The notes below the pieces were generated by a model that did not search any database, was not told the origin of the DNA, and saw nothing but the letters and a program-made list of their open reading frames with translations. Made by a program: the position numbers and the translations under genes. DNA of 34,395 nt, taken from NCBI GenBank assembly GCA_947165045.1, contig CAMUYW010000033.1:1-34395 (forward strand), in the 5' to 3' direction. Positions 17,557-25,137 of this stretch are shown piece by piece; position 1 is the stretch's first letter; each line of letters opens with the position of its first letter. The stretch comes from an uncultured Fibrobacter sp. GTDB taxonomy: Bacteria; Fibrobacterota; Fibrobacteria; Fibrobacterales; Fibrobacteraceae.

Positions 17557-18834
17557 TCATTCGGTTGCGATGCCCAGCATGCCGCAAATTTCAGGGCCGA
17601 TAACGCCATTTTGAATAGCAATGGAAAGGAGGCGCTGTTCGAGTTCTTGTGGCGGGAATCGAAGCCCGACGGAGTCCGCGGCATTTTCAGTTGCTTTATC
17701 GGGAGTCGCGCATTCCCCAAGATTCGCGGATTTTGATTCTTGTACGAGGAGTTCTGCAAGCGCGGCGTGGAGCGCAAGCGACGTATCGATGTACTTGAGG
17801 TGTGTCGGCTCTTCGAGAATGAAATTCAAAGGACCTTTGGCGTTGAGCACTTTTTCGGCAGGTATTGCCTCGCCATATTCATCTTCGACACCCATATTCG
17901 CAAGAATTGCCGAAGTCGAGAGCAAAGCCGCAGTCAATTCCGGGGCAGCCAAGGCATCTTTTACGCCCGTAGCAGTCACCACAAAATCGGCATTTTCAAT
18001 CAGCGTGGAAACAGTCGCATAGTCATGGCAATCGACCACATTTACGCCATTTTGCTCCAAAACCGCCGAAAAATCACCCGCTGGCATCGAATTTGCGGCA
18101 TTTTCAGGCATCGAATTTGCGCCCTCCTCAGTCCCAGATTCCGTAGAACCAGCCTGAGACTGCACACGTTTCAGGTCCGTCACAACGGATACCGCACAAC
18201 CACGGCGTACGCCCTGGAGCGCAATTCCCGAACCGACCTTACCACTACCAAAAACAACTAACTTTTGGCCTTCGAAACCGGCAGCAGAAGCATTTTCACC
18301 AGCACCGCGCGCATTTTTGTCAAAGCCGAGCTTTTCAAGCGCCCTAAAATAGCCGTCACCCGTGCCTAAAGACGTCTCGATCCGCTTCACAATACCGCTA
18401 TCGGCCACAAAAACAGGCTTTTGGGCGTTTTGGTAGTACTGAACACCCGAACGCGTGAGTTCCACAAAGCCAATTTTCGGATGCAGCGCAGCAAAAGGTC
18501 CCGCACAGTCGAGCACCAAGTCCACAAATTCGCCACGAGATTCCGCGTCGAGCATTTCTGCCGGAGTCACGACAGGAATGCCCCAATCTTTCAAAAAATC
18601 GACAACTTCAGAGTCGTTCATCCCCGAAAATCCGACCAAAAGGGTCGCCCCACCCGCCAAAAGTGCACGATATTGCGTCATTGTATTGCGGTAAATCGGG
18701 GTCGCCACAAGCACACGGAGGCCATCGAACGGACGCGTGTACGCCCACTCGCTTTCGAGCGCGGCCAATGCCGGATATTCGTTTTTTTCGTAAACGTCGT
18801 CTAGGACGGAGGAAAGAATCGACTGCAAATCCAT
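17557..18834 (-). CDS. S-adenosylhomocysteine hydrolase-like NAD-binding protein
   Basis: A 425-residue protein resembling adenosylhomocysteinase in segment order. FVELTRSGVQYY (122-134) corresponds to EETTTGVHRLY, VADSGIVK (143-150) to NVNDSVTK, VVFGSGKVGSGIA (193-205) is the Rossmann glycine loop, and FVVTATGVKDAL...AILANMGVEDEYG (284-321) matches VTATGNKD...AILANAGHFD. E125 and K150 align with catalytic Glu and Lys, but the Asp-Asn expected four residues after the Lys is not seen. A low-complexity insert (about 226-254) interrupts the Rossmann domain. Adenosylhomocysteinase splits SAH into adenosine and homocysteine; this may be a divergent relative with another substrate. I chose the ATG at 18834 because a TATATT promoter hexamer lies 7 bases upstream. 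The longer frame (18885) reads through that promoter. Confidence 0.65.
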   Translation of the reverse strand: MDLQSILSSVLDDVYEKNEYPALAALESEWAYTRPFDGLRVLVATPIYRNTMTQYRALLAGGATLLVGFSGMNDSEVVDFLKDWGIPVVTPAEMLDAESRGEFVDLVLDCAGPFAALHPKIGFVELTRSGVQYYQNAQKPVFVADSGIVKRIETSLGTGDGYFRALEKLGFDKNARGAGENASAAGFEGQKLVVFGSGKVGSGIALQGVRRGCAVSVVTDLKRVQSQAGSTESGTEEGANSMPENAANSMPAGDFSAVLEQNGVNVVDCHDYATVSTLIENADFVVTATGVKDALAAPELTAALLSTSAILANMGVEDEYGEAIPAEKVLNAKGPLNFILEEPTHLKYIDTSLALHAALAELLVQESKSANLGECATPDKATENAADSVGLRFPPQELEQRLLSIAIQNGVIGPEICGMLGIATE

Positions 18835-18847
18835 GGTGGGAAATATA
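18835..18847 (-). promoter_or_regulatory. Promoter hexamer abutting the SAHH-like gene (leaderless candidate)
   Basis: On the minus strand TATATT (18842-18847) is followed by TCCCACC and the ATG. There is no Shine-Dalgarno sequence. Confidence 0.5.
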
Positions 18848-18907
18848 GGATTTTTAGACAAGATGCCGCCCTCGTCCTGGAACATAAGCCATAAGGTCTA
18901 GATATAA

Positions 18908-18985
18908 TGGATTCTCCTGGCGGAGAATGACTACCTTAAGGAAGATTCTCGCATTCGCGAGGATGACTCTAAGCCGGGATGACAG
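18908..18985. repeat. Cluster of GATGAC-tailed palindromic repeats
   Basis: TGGATTCTCC...GAGAATGAC at 18908-18931, GATTCTCGC...GCGAGGATGAC at 18944-18967, and a partial AGCCGGGATGACAG at 18971-18985. They fill the divergent spacer between the SAHH-like and deacetylase genes. Confidence 0.65.
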
Positions 18986-19107
18986 CGTAAAGTGACGCAT
19001 ATTGTTGCAGTTACAACATTATACAACAAAAAGAAAATTTACAAAGCCCATTTGATATGGATAATCTTAGATTAGAGTTACATAATATACTCTCAAAGGT
19101 GTGGATA

Positions 19108-20436
19108 ATGAATAACAAAATTTCTATCGCTGCAATTACAGTTGGAATGTTTGCGGCAGGCTCAGCTTTCGCTCAGAATACCGAAATTGCAACTTGGTCA
19201 GGCTTCCGCAAGGCAGCTGCCTCCTTTACGTTTGACGACGGCGCTCCGAGCCACGTAAGCGATGGCGGTCCGCTGTTCGACAAATATGGTTACAAGGCCA
19301 CATTCAACGTGGTGGTGAACTGGAACCCCGACTGGAGCGGTTTCGGCAACATGGCCAAAAACGGCCACGAAATTGCAAGCCACAGCAACACCCACGGTCA
19401 GAACATGAGCGGCGAAGAAGCCTCCTCCAAGAAGAGCATCGAAGGCAAAATCCAGCAGAAGTACGGCGTCATCACGGTCGCCTACCCGAACTGCAATGTC
19501 CCGAACAAGAGCGCCGTGCTGCAGAACTACGTCGTTGGCCGTATTTGCAACGGTTCCTGGCAGAGCCAGCCCGACATGATGAGCAAGGACGGTCCTAGCG
19601 ACTGGGCAATGGCATCCGCCATCATGACCGGTTCCACCGGCACGAACGACTTCAAGGGCAACATGCAGAAGGCCGTACAGCAAAGCGGCTGGATTTCTTT
19701 CCTCACCCACGGTTTCGAGGGCAAGAACAACGGATCCGCCACCTACTCGCCCACGCCGATCGGCTCCATTGAAGACGGCCTCAAGTGGGCCCAGCAGAAC
19801 GACAAGGACATTTGGGTCGCCCCAATGGGCCACGTCGCCATGTACATCAAGGAACGCAAGGCTTCCAAGATTGAAGCTAGCAGCAGCGGCGGCACCATCA
19901 CGGTCAAGCTCACCCATAACATCAAAGACAACGTCTCTGATTACGACTATCCGCTTTCCATCCGCGTGAAGTATGACGGTTCCAAGGCCGAAGTAAAGCA
20001 GGGCGACGCCAAGCTCGAATCCAAGATTGACGGTGGCTATGTTTACTTCGATGCCGTCCCGAACGCAGGCGACATTGTTATTTCCGGCGAAAGCGCAGGT
20101 CCTGCTCCAGAATCTAGCTCCAGCGCAGAACCGCCTGCAAGTTCTTCTAGCGAAGTTGCCGCATCGAGCTCTAGCGCAAAGGCAGAATCTTCTTCGAGCG
20201 CAACCGCTTTGCCGAAGCAGACTTTTGAAGACCGCCACCCCATCGCATACGTCGACAACAACGGTTACATCACCGTTCAGAATGCTCAAGGCATGAACAT
20301 CACCGTGTTCAACAGCCTCGGTAACGTTGTCCGCTCCACAAAGGGACTCGGCCTCGTACAAAAGGTTTACACCGGCGCGAAGGGCATGTATGTCGTGAAA
20401 ATCGGCAACAAGGCCAAGGTCGTAAACATCAAGTAG
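19108..20436 (+). CDS. Secreted polysaccharide deacetylase (CE4-like) with Ser-rich linker
   Basis: The 442-residue protein has a signal peptide (MNNKISIAAITVGMFAAGSAFA). A NodB-type carbohydrate esterase 4 domain follows, with TFDDG (41-45), HSNTH (92-96, metal-binding histidines) and FLTHGFEG later in the fold. Next come a beta-sandwich segment and a serine-rich linker (about 333-370, SSSS repeats). The C-terminal region (TVFNSLGNVVRS...GMYVVKIGNKAKVVNIK) resembles type IX secretion sorting domains. CE4 enzymes remove O- or N-acetyl groups from xylan, chitin or peptidoglycan; with this architecture, plant polysaccharide such as acetyl-xylan is plausible but unproven. I chose the ATG at 19108 because AAAGGTG lies just upstream and the signal peptide begins there; an ATG at 19057 would add 17 residues. 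A terminator follows. Confidence 0.87.
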   Translation: MNNKISIAAITVGMFAAGSAFAQNTEIATWSGFRKAAASFTFDDGAPSHVSDGGPLFDKYGYKATFNVVVNWNPDWSGFGNMAKNGHEIASHSNTHGQNMSGEEASSKKSIEGKIQQKYGVITVAYPNCNVPNKSAVLQNYVVGRICNGSWQSQPDMMSKDGPSDWAMASAIMTGSTGTNDFKGNMQKAVQQSGWISFLTHGFEGKNNGSATYSPTPIGSIEDGLKWAQQNDKDIWVAPMGHVAMYIKERKASKIEASSSGGTITVKLTHNIKDNVSDYDYPLSIRVKYDGSKAEVKQGDAKLESKIDGGYVYFDAVPNAGDIVISGESAGPAPESSSSAEPPASSSSEVAASSSSAKAESSSSATALPKQTFEDRHPIAYVDNNGYITVQNAQGMNITVFNSLGNVVRSTKGLGLVQKVYTGAKGMYVVKIGNKAKVVNIK

Positions 20437-20460
20437 TTCAAAAAGTTTGTGGTTTAGGGA

Positions 20461-20490
20461 AAGCCCGCTCCGATTGGAGCGGGCTTCTTG
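20461..20490 (+). terminator. Intrinsic terminator of the deacetylase gene
   Basis: An 11-bp stem (20461-20471 with 20476-20486, core GCCCGCTCC/GGAGCGGGC, loop GATT) is followed by CTTGTTC. It lies 25 bases after the deacetylase stop. Confidence 0.8.
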
Positions 20491-20516
20491 TTCGAGTAGA
20501 TAGGGTAAAAATGAAT

Positions 20517-20540
20517 GCTCCCGCTCTCACGAGCGGGAGC
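20517..20540 (-). terminator. Hairpin terminator for the lipoprotein gene
   Basis: A 10-bp perfect stem, GCTCCCGCTC and GAGCGGGAGC with loop TCAC. On the minus strand it is followed by ATTCATTTTTA. It lies downstream of the lipoprotein stop codon at 20596 and probably serves that gene, back to back with the plus-strand terminator. Confidence 0.65.
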
Positions 20541-20595
20541 CTACTTTATTTCAGGAGATATGGGATACTATTGTTCAAAGCAATTGTCATCAAAA

Positions 20596-22260
20596 TTAAT
20601 ATCGCTTATAGACTGAAGTATCGTATGTATTAGACACACAGCTTTCGACAATATGCTTAGCGTACTTTTCCCAATTGGGATCACTATAGGTTAAAACGCC
20701 GTCAGAGGCCATTGTATATTGGAAACTACAATAAAGATTATATTGAGGATGCTCAACTTTAACATTCTTGGTTCCGATTTCGAGGAAGTACATAGTTTCG
20801 TCCGAGAATTCACCATTTTCAGATGCACAATCCTTTTTGAATTCCTCAGCCAATGCAGAATCAGGAGTCATCAAATTTTTATGGTGATTATGATCTTCAG
20901 TTATATTACCAACACTATAACTGGGAACACCTAGAGCCTGAACATAACAATTCACAGAACGAAGACTTCCAGGTAAACCGAAAAGATCAGACTCCGATAC
21001 AATCGGTCCATGGAACAAGCCATCATCATCCTTCATGACCACGTAAGTCACACTATTTTGCGCAAAATTTAATTGTTTTTTTTCGAGCGCAACGCAAGCC
21101 TCATAATCTTCTTGCGACGCATTTTGTTTAGCCACTTGTCTAGCAGCTTCATCTAACATGAAAAAGTTTGTGATTGTACAAATAGGAAGATTTTGATCAG
21201 CATCTTGTATTGGGTGAGCTACTGCACCTGCATCGTAAATCGATTGCACGGCTCTGTTAAACGTTTCTTGAGCATTTACAGAATCTATAGGGAAGACATA
21301 TTGATAAAAGTCACCTGCGCTCCCCTCAAAAGGTTCTCCAGCCAAATGACTCATTGTTTTGGCAGCACCACCATTGGCATTAAAGATTTCAACATCAATA
21401 GGAAGCGTTACCGATGAACTCGAAGGAATCGAATCGTATTCTCTAAGATAGTCATCGAAATCATAAGTGGCTTCGCAACCTTCGAGAACACCCGTTGCAT
21501 ACTTTTTCCAATTAGGATCCTTATAAGTTTCAGGAACATCTACTATTACACCTTCTACCAAATTAAGCGGAACCATACAGTGAGCTTCAGGGTAAATAAA
21601 ATCCGTAGTCTCATACAATCTTCCATTTTCGAGAGCGCAATCCTGTCTGAACTGTTCTAATAAAGAAGAATCACTCGAGCGCAAAGCCTTAACAACAACA
21701 GAGGTGTCTCCAAACCAATCAGAACCACCTAGCTCATAGAAACGCTCCCATGAGCCTTGCTCCTTTCCAGAACAATTTACAGAATAACCCCATGGTGCAT
21801 TATCCACATACATTATAGCCGCATGCACAACACCATCTTCGTCTCTCATCACCGCATTGATAGCAGAATTAAATGCCATACCAGCAATAGTATCATACTT
21901 AATAACATATTCAGCATGAACATCTACAGTCACATCATAATCAAGAATTGATTGAACGGTCCTGTCATAAGTTTCATGGGCAGTAACCGAATCAATTTGA
22001 TTAAAATTGTCTCCCGCCATATGAAAAAAAGTTGCCGCAGTACCTCGAGACACACCTCGAATTGCAGCCAAAGCTATCCCTTCAAAGCCACCTCCTTGCC
22101 GAGAGTTCGAAGAGCCCGGATTGATAACAGAGCTAGAGCTCAGTGCTACCGAATTGTCTTGCACATCGGCACCGACAACGGCAGAATCAGAACACGCGCT
22201 TAACGCACCCGCGACACTCAACGCAGCAAACGTAAGCGGTATGATTTTTTTATAGTTCAT
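20596..22260 (-). CDS. Lipoprotein with an internally duplicated domain
   Basis: The 554-residue protein starts MNYKKIIPLTFAALSVAG with lipobox LSAC (C23), so it is lipid-anchored. Two homologous halves follow, separated near a short serine cluster (SIPSSSS). Shared landmarks are HMAG/HLAGxxF, ETYDRTVQSI/ETFNRAVQSI, VMRDEDGVVHA/VMKDDDGLFHG, FRQDCALENG/FKKDCASENG and YKDPNWKKYA/YSDPNWEKYA. Conserved cysteines recur in each half, suggesting disulfides. I do not recognise the domain. The ATG at 22260 is supported by AGGAGGA just upstream; a longer frame from 22293 would hide the signal peptide. The stop of the TIGR02147 gene is 45 bases upstream on the same strand, suggesting coexpression. Base composition is visibly more AT-rich than in the neighbours. 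Confidence 0.78.
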   Translation of the reverse strand: MNYKKIIPLTFAALSVAGALSACSDSAVVGADVQDNSVALSSSSVINPGSSNSRQGGGFEGIALAAIRGVSRGTAATFFHMAGDNFNQIDSVTAHETYDRTVQSILDYDVTVDVHAEYVIKYDTIAGMAFNSAINAVMRDEDGVVHAAIMYVDNAPWGYSVNCSGKEQGSWERFYELGGSDWFGDTSVVVKALRSSDSSLLEQFRQDCALENGRLYETTDFIYPEAHCMVPLNLVEGVIVDVPETYKDPNWKKYATGVLEGCEATYDFDDYLREYDSIPSSSSVTLPIDVEIFNANGGAAKTMSHLAGEPFEGSAGDFYQYVFPIDSVNAQETFNRAVQSIYDAGAVAHPIQDADQNLPICTITNFFMLDEAARQVAKQNASQEDYEACVALEKKQLNFAQNSVTYVVMKDDDGLFHGPIVSESDLFGLPGSLRSVNCYVQALGVPSYSVGNITEDHNHHKNLMTPDSALAEEFKKDCASENGEFSDETMYFLEIGTKNVKVEHPQYNLYCSFQYTMASDGVLTYSDPNWEKYAKHIVESCVSNTYDTSVYKRY

Positions 22261-22305
22261 AGGAATCCTCCTCTGATTTTTTTTGAAATTCATAATGTTT
22301 CCCCC

Positions 22306-23121
22306 TTACACTTTTTCCGAAAGCGGGAAAAGCTGTAAATTTAAACGATAGACCTGATCAATTTTATTGCATTCGCCAGCGATCGCAACGACTTGTTTGC
22401 GGCAGGTATCGACCGCGTCCATGATGCGCTTAAGGGCATCGGCGTTGACACCAACGGTCACGCCCGAAATGTTACGTTCGGACGGTTCGATTTTGTCGAT
22501 GGCTTCGCGAGCAAGGTCAATCATTTGGCGGTTCATGGAGCGGAGCGCAAGTGCAAGCGAGTCGCTGGAACCGGTAATGATTTTATCGGTCTGTTCGTAC
22601 ATGTTTACGCCTTTGCTCGTAAGAAAATTCAGCTTTACCAAGAGCTTGAGCGAATCGCGGATTTCTTGTGCGGTAAAATTGTGCTTAATCTTTTTGGCAA
22701 GTTCGCCCGGGAGTGCGCCCGGCATGAGCGGCGCCAGTTCGCGAACGATAGAATTCACAGCAGATTCATAATAATCGAATGCATCGGCATTCACAACGCG
22801 GGCATGCTGCTCGTTAGCAAGACCTTCCATTCTGCGGAAGGCTTCTTTTTTCTTGCCATCCTCCTTTGCGTTAGTGAAATCAACCATGAGCTTGAAATAC
22901 TCACATTCAAATTCACTCAACTCCATGGCTGCAGCTACTTGCAGCACGCCCACGCGGCTCAGGGAACTCTTGCCATCGCACACAAGTTTCAAATATGATG
23001 GCGATGCGAACCCAGCCTGTTTAGAGAACTCGCGCCAAGAAAATACGGATGTTCTTTTGCGCCAGTCGAAATAATCAAGCATGTACTTTCGGTAATCTTG
23101 ATATTCGGTTATCGGTTTCAT
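22306..23121 (-). CDS. TIGR02147-family protein (probable DNA-binding regulator)
   Basis: A 271-residue protein matching the TIGR02147 family, which is expanded in Fibrobacter. It opens with ITEYQDYRKYMLDYFDWRKR, then a helix-turn-helix-like region WREFSKQAGFASPSYLKLVCDGKSSLS (about residues 25-52) and an all-helical remainder. No signal peptide or membrane segment is seen, so it is cytosolic. The position right before a lipoprotein gene suggests that it controls that gene; this is inference. The start is well supported: AAAGGAGGT lies six bases before the ATG at 23121 and a TATATTTG promoter element lies further upstream (23143-23150). Confidence 0.82.
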   Translation of the reverse strand: MKPITEYQDYRKYMLDYFDWRKRTSVFSWREFSKQAGFASPSYLKLVCDGKSSLSRVGVLQVAAAMELSEFECEYFKLMVDFTNAKEDGKKKEAFRRMEGLANEQHARVVNADAFDYYESAVNSIVRELAPLMPGALPGELAKKIKHNFTAQEIRDSLKLLVKLNFLTSKGVNMYEQTDKIITGSSDSLALALRSMNRQMIDLAREAIDKIEPSERNISGVTVGVNADALKRIMDAVDTCRKQVVAIAGECNKIDQVYRLNLQLFPLSEKV

Positions 23122-23150
23122 TTACGACCTCCTTTACGAAGACAAATATA
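23122..23150 (-). promoter_or_regulatory. TATATTTG promoter and strong ribosome-binding site of the TIGR02147 gene
   Basis: On the minus strand TATATTTG (23143-23150) is followed by a short leader containing AAAGGAGGT (23127-23135) and the ATG. This is a leadered gene, in contrast to the leaderless-looking starts elsewhere in the window. Confidence 0.6.
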
Positions 23151-23449
23151 CGTTCATCGCCGACTAAAAACAAGGTAAAAATGATACAAAGTTAGCTATT
23201 TTTCGCAAAATTCAGCATTTTAAGCTAATTTCGAAAATTCAAAATCACAGATGAATCACTAGGGCGGTATATGAATCAAGTATGGATCCTATCGCTGCGC
23301 TCCGGGGTGACAGAGCAATTTAACACATTTATGGATCCTCCGAAGGAGGATGACTGCAGTCCCCGGCACAGAGGCCGGAATGACGATAAAGAGCAACGTC
23401 ATGGCGGACCTGATCCGCCATCTACCCGGCGCAATAATGTTGCAATTTT

Positions 23450-23462
23450 TAAATTTGCACGC
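23450..23462 (+). promoter_or_regulatory. TAAATTTG promoter abutting the NUDIX gene (leaderless candidate)
   Basis: TAAATTTG ends at 23457, followed by CACGC and the ATG at 23463. It shares the TAAATTTG...CRCG-ATG layout of prfA. Confidence 0.5.
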
Positions 23463-24035
23463 ATGAAACCGTGGAAATTGTTGGATTCAGAATTTTTGGT
23501 AAACGCGCCGTGGCTGAAAGTCGCAAAAGAAAAGTGCGAGTTGCCGAACGGGAAAGTTATTGACGATTTTTATACGTTATGGCAGCCGGACTGGGTGCTG
23601 ATTTTGGCGCGCACGAAGGATGGCAAATGGGTCATGACGGAACAGTACCGCCACGGAACAGGAAAGATTGCGCTTGAATTCCCGGCAGGGATTATCGACA
23701 AAGGCGAGACGCCGGAAGAAGCAGCGATTAGGGAACTGCAGGAAGAATGCGGGTACGGGACTGTGACTGGATCCTTCGCGGCTTCGCCACTCAGGATGAC
23801 GTCTTACATCGGAAATTTTCCGGTGAATCCGGATAGGCATCGCGGGAAGTTCCATGTGGTGTTTATCGACGGTGTGGAGCGTTTGAGCAAGACTAGTTTT
23901 GACGATACTGAAGAAATCGAGACGTTCTTGTACACGGACGAGGAATTTCAGGCAAAAGTTGCTGACGGAACGTTCAATCATCCGCTTCAAATTGCAGGCT
24001 ATTACAAGTGGGCATTAACGCAACATATCCGCTGA
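23463..24035 (+). CDS. NUDIX hydrolase (ADP-ribose pyrophosphatase-like) with a repeat inserted in frame
   Basis: A 190-residue protein with a full NUDIX box, GIIDKGETPEEAAIRELQEECGY (GX5EX7REUXEEXGU complete), preceded by EQYRHGTGKIALEFPAG as in ADP-sugar pyrophosphatases. These Mg-dependent enzymes split nucleoside diphosphates linked to another moiety, such as ADP-ribose. Between the NUDIX box and the YIGNFPVNPDRHRG segment lie about 11 residues (GSFAASPLRMT) encoded by a copy of the palindromic repeat at 23768-23800. Family members usually have only a short turn there. I chose the ATG at 23463; the longer frame upstream is translated repeat. The stop is 2 bases before the start of the next gene, so the two are probably coupled. 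Confidence 0.85.
   Translation: MKPWKLLDSEFLVNAPWLKVAKEKCELPNGKVIDDFYTLWQPDWVLILARTKDGKWVMTEQYRHGTGKIALEFPAGIIDKGETPEEAAIRELQEECGYGTVTGSFAASPLRMTSYIGNFPVNPDRHRGKFHVVFIDGVERLSKTSFDDTEEIETFLYTDEEFQAKVADGTFNHPLQIAGYYKWALTQHIR
23768..23800. repeat. Palindromic repeat copy inside the NUDIX coding region
   Basis: TGGATCCTTCGC...CAGGATGAC, 33 bases, has the same TGGATCC...GGATGAC ends as the intergenic repeats at 23332, 33908 and 34344. Its length is a multiple of three, so the frame is kept. Confidence 0.7.
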
Positions 24036-24037
24036 AA

Positions 24038-25135
24038 ATGCGGGCAATCCGCCTCCCGATTCTGATTCTCGGGTTGAACGGCGTTCCCGGTTTTGCGCTT
24101 TTCAGGCATTTCAACAAGCTGTACGGCGCAGCCACCGCAGTTTCAAGCGCTGCTGCAGTTTCGGATTCCGCGGCAATTCCGGCAGCACAAGCGCAAGCCA
24201 TTCCAGGCGTTATCGGCATCCGCCCCATCAAACACCCTTGCGTTTTTGGCGACAACGTCTTTGGCATTGACGCCGAAGAAACCGAGCGCTTAGGAGAACT
24301 TTTCGAACGATTCCGTTTCGGAACCGTCATTGACGCGAGCGGAAACTGTGCGCTCAAGGCTTGCGAATGTGACCCTGCCCGAAGCAGGCTCTTGAACGTA
24401 AGTCAAGGCGTCGATGCCGCCACATTCGCCGCCCGCTTTGGCGCGACACTCATCCGCATTTCTGCGGACATGGTCTTTAGCGGCGATGAAAAGACAAAGC
24501 CGAACCGCCCTTACGTCGAGACCGACCCGAAAGACCCGATTCACAATTACGGAAAGCACCAGGCCGAAGCCGAAGACGCCATCAGCGCCATCAAGCCTGA
24601 CGCCGTGATTCTCCGCGTGCCACTCCCGATGGACTATGCGCCCGGCGGATGCGCCGGCGCGATCGACTGGATCACTTACCGATTCCGCCCAGGTCGCCCG
24701 GCGACCTTGTTCACGGACGAATATCGAAACCCGCTCTCAGGCCCGGACCTTTGCCGCACTGTGCAATACATTCTGGAGCACGAATTCCCCGCAGGCATTT
24801 ACAACTGCGGCGGCCCGCGTAGCGTTTCGCTCTACAACGTAGGACAAATCGTCAACGCGGTCGGCGGCTACCCCGCCGAGCTCCTGCATGGAGTGCCGCG
24901 CATCGAAGGCGGCCCGATGCCTCCGCGCGTCGGCGACTTGACGATTAATTCTGAAAAGCTTTACAAACTGTTGCCGCCCGGCTTTATCAAGCCCTGGCCG
25001 GCATTCGATTGGCTCGTGCCCGACAGCTTCGATTGGCACAAAACATTCGGCCGTGACATTACGGACAAGCGCAAAATGGGAAGTGACGAGGCTATCACCA
25101 ATTTGCTTGTCAACGGAATTGATATAGAACTATAG
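24038..25135 (+). CDS. RmlD-like SDR family protein, catalytic residues altered
   Basis: A 365-residue extended SDR-fold protein resembling RmlD (dTDP-4-dehydrorhamnose reductase) and the MAT2B-type relatives. The N-terminal nucleotide loop is LGLNGVPG (11-18). LIRISADMVFSGD (139-150) corresponds to ISTDYVFDG, and HNYGKHQAEAE (169-179) to YGRTKLxGE. In that alignment Tyr171 is kept, but the Thr of STD is Ala143 and the Lys of YxxxK is Gln175, so ordinary reductase chemistry is doubtful. An Ala-rich insert (about 30-57) separates the first strand from the rest. The ATG at 24038 lies 2 bases after the NUDIX stop; a GTG at 24008 is an overlapping alternative. Cytosolic. Sugar-nucleotide binding is likely, activity unknown. 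Confidence 0.72.
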   Translation: MRAIRLPILILGLNGVPGFALFRHFNKLYGAATAVSSAAAVSDSAAIPAAQAQAIPGVIGIRPIKHPCVFGDNVFGIDAEETERLGELFERFRFGTVIDASGNCALKACECDPARSRLLNVSQGVDAATFAARFGATLIRISADMVFSGDEKTKPNRPYVETDPKDPIHNYGKHQAEAEDAISAIKPDAVILRVPLPMDYAPGGCAGAIDWITYRFRPGRPATLFTDEYRNPLSGPDLCRTVQYILEHEFPAGIYNCGGPRSVSLYNVGQIVNAVGGYPAELLHGVPRIEGGPMPPRVGDLTINSEKLYKLLPPGFIKPWPAFDWLVPDSFDWHKTFGRDITDKRKMGSDEAITNLLVNGIDIEL

Positions 25136-25137
25136 CG

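Larger units (their letters stand above)
23122..23462. other. Divergent spacer packed with palindromic repeats
   Basis: 341 bases without a gene. After the TIGR02147 promoter come TGGATCC...CGGGGTGAC at 23283-23311, TGGATCCTCC-GAA-GGAGGATGAC at 23332-23354, CCCCGGC...GGCCGGAATGAC at 23357-23384 and ATGGCGGA...TCCGCCAT at 23400-23421. The NUDIX promoter TAAATTTG (23450-23457) follows. Frames reading through this area are translated repeats. Confidence 0.65.

Noticed and set aside
19198..20361. A 387-codon minus-strand frame opposite the deacetylase
   Set aside because: It is a shadow of a high-GC coding region; the composition (Val/Ala/Asp-rich, Arg runs) is typical of antisense frames.
20596..22260. 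Lipoprotein region considered as a horizontally acquired island
   Set aside because: It is AT-richer than its neighbours, but no integrase, tRNA or flanking attachment repeat supports transfer; composition alone is weak evidence.
23283..23421. Repeat cluster considered as a CRISPR array
   Set aside because: Units differ in sequence and spacing, are self-palindromic with GGATGAC/GGTGAC ends, and no cas gene is nearby.
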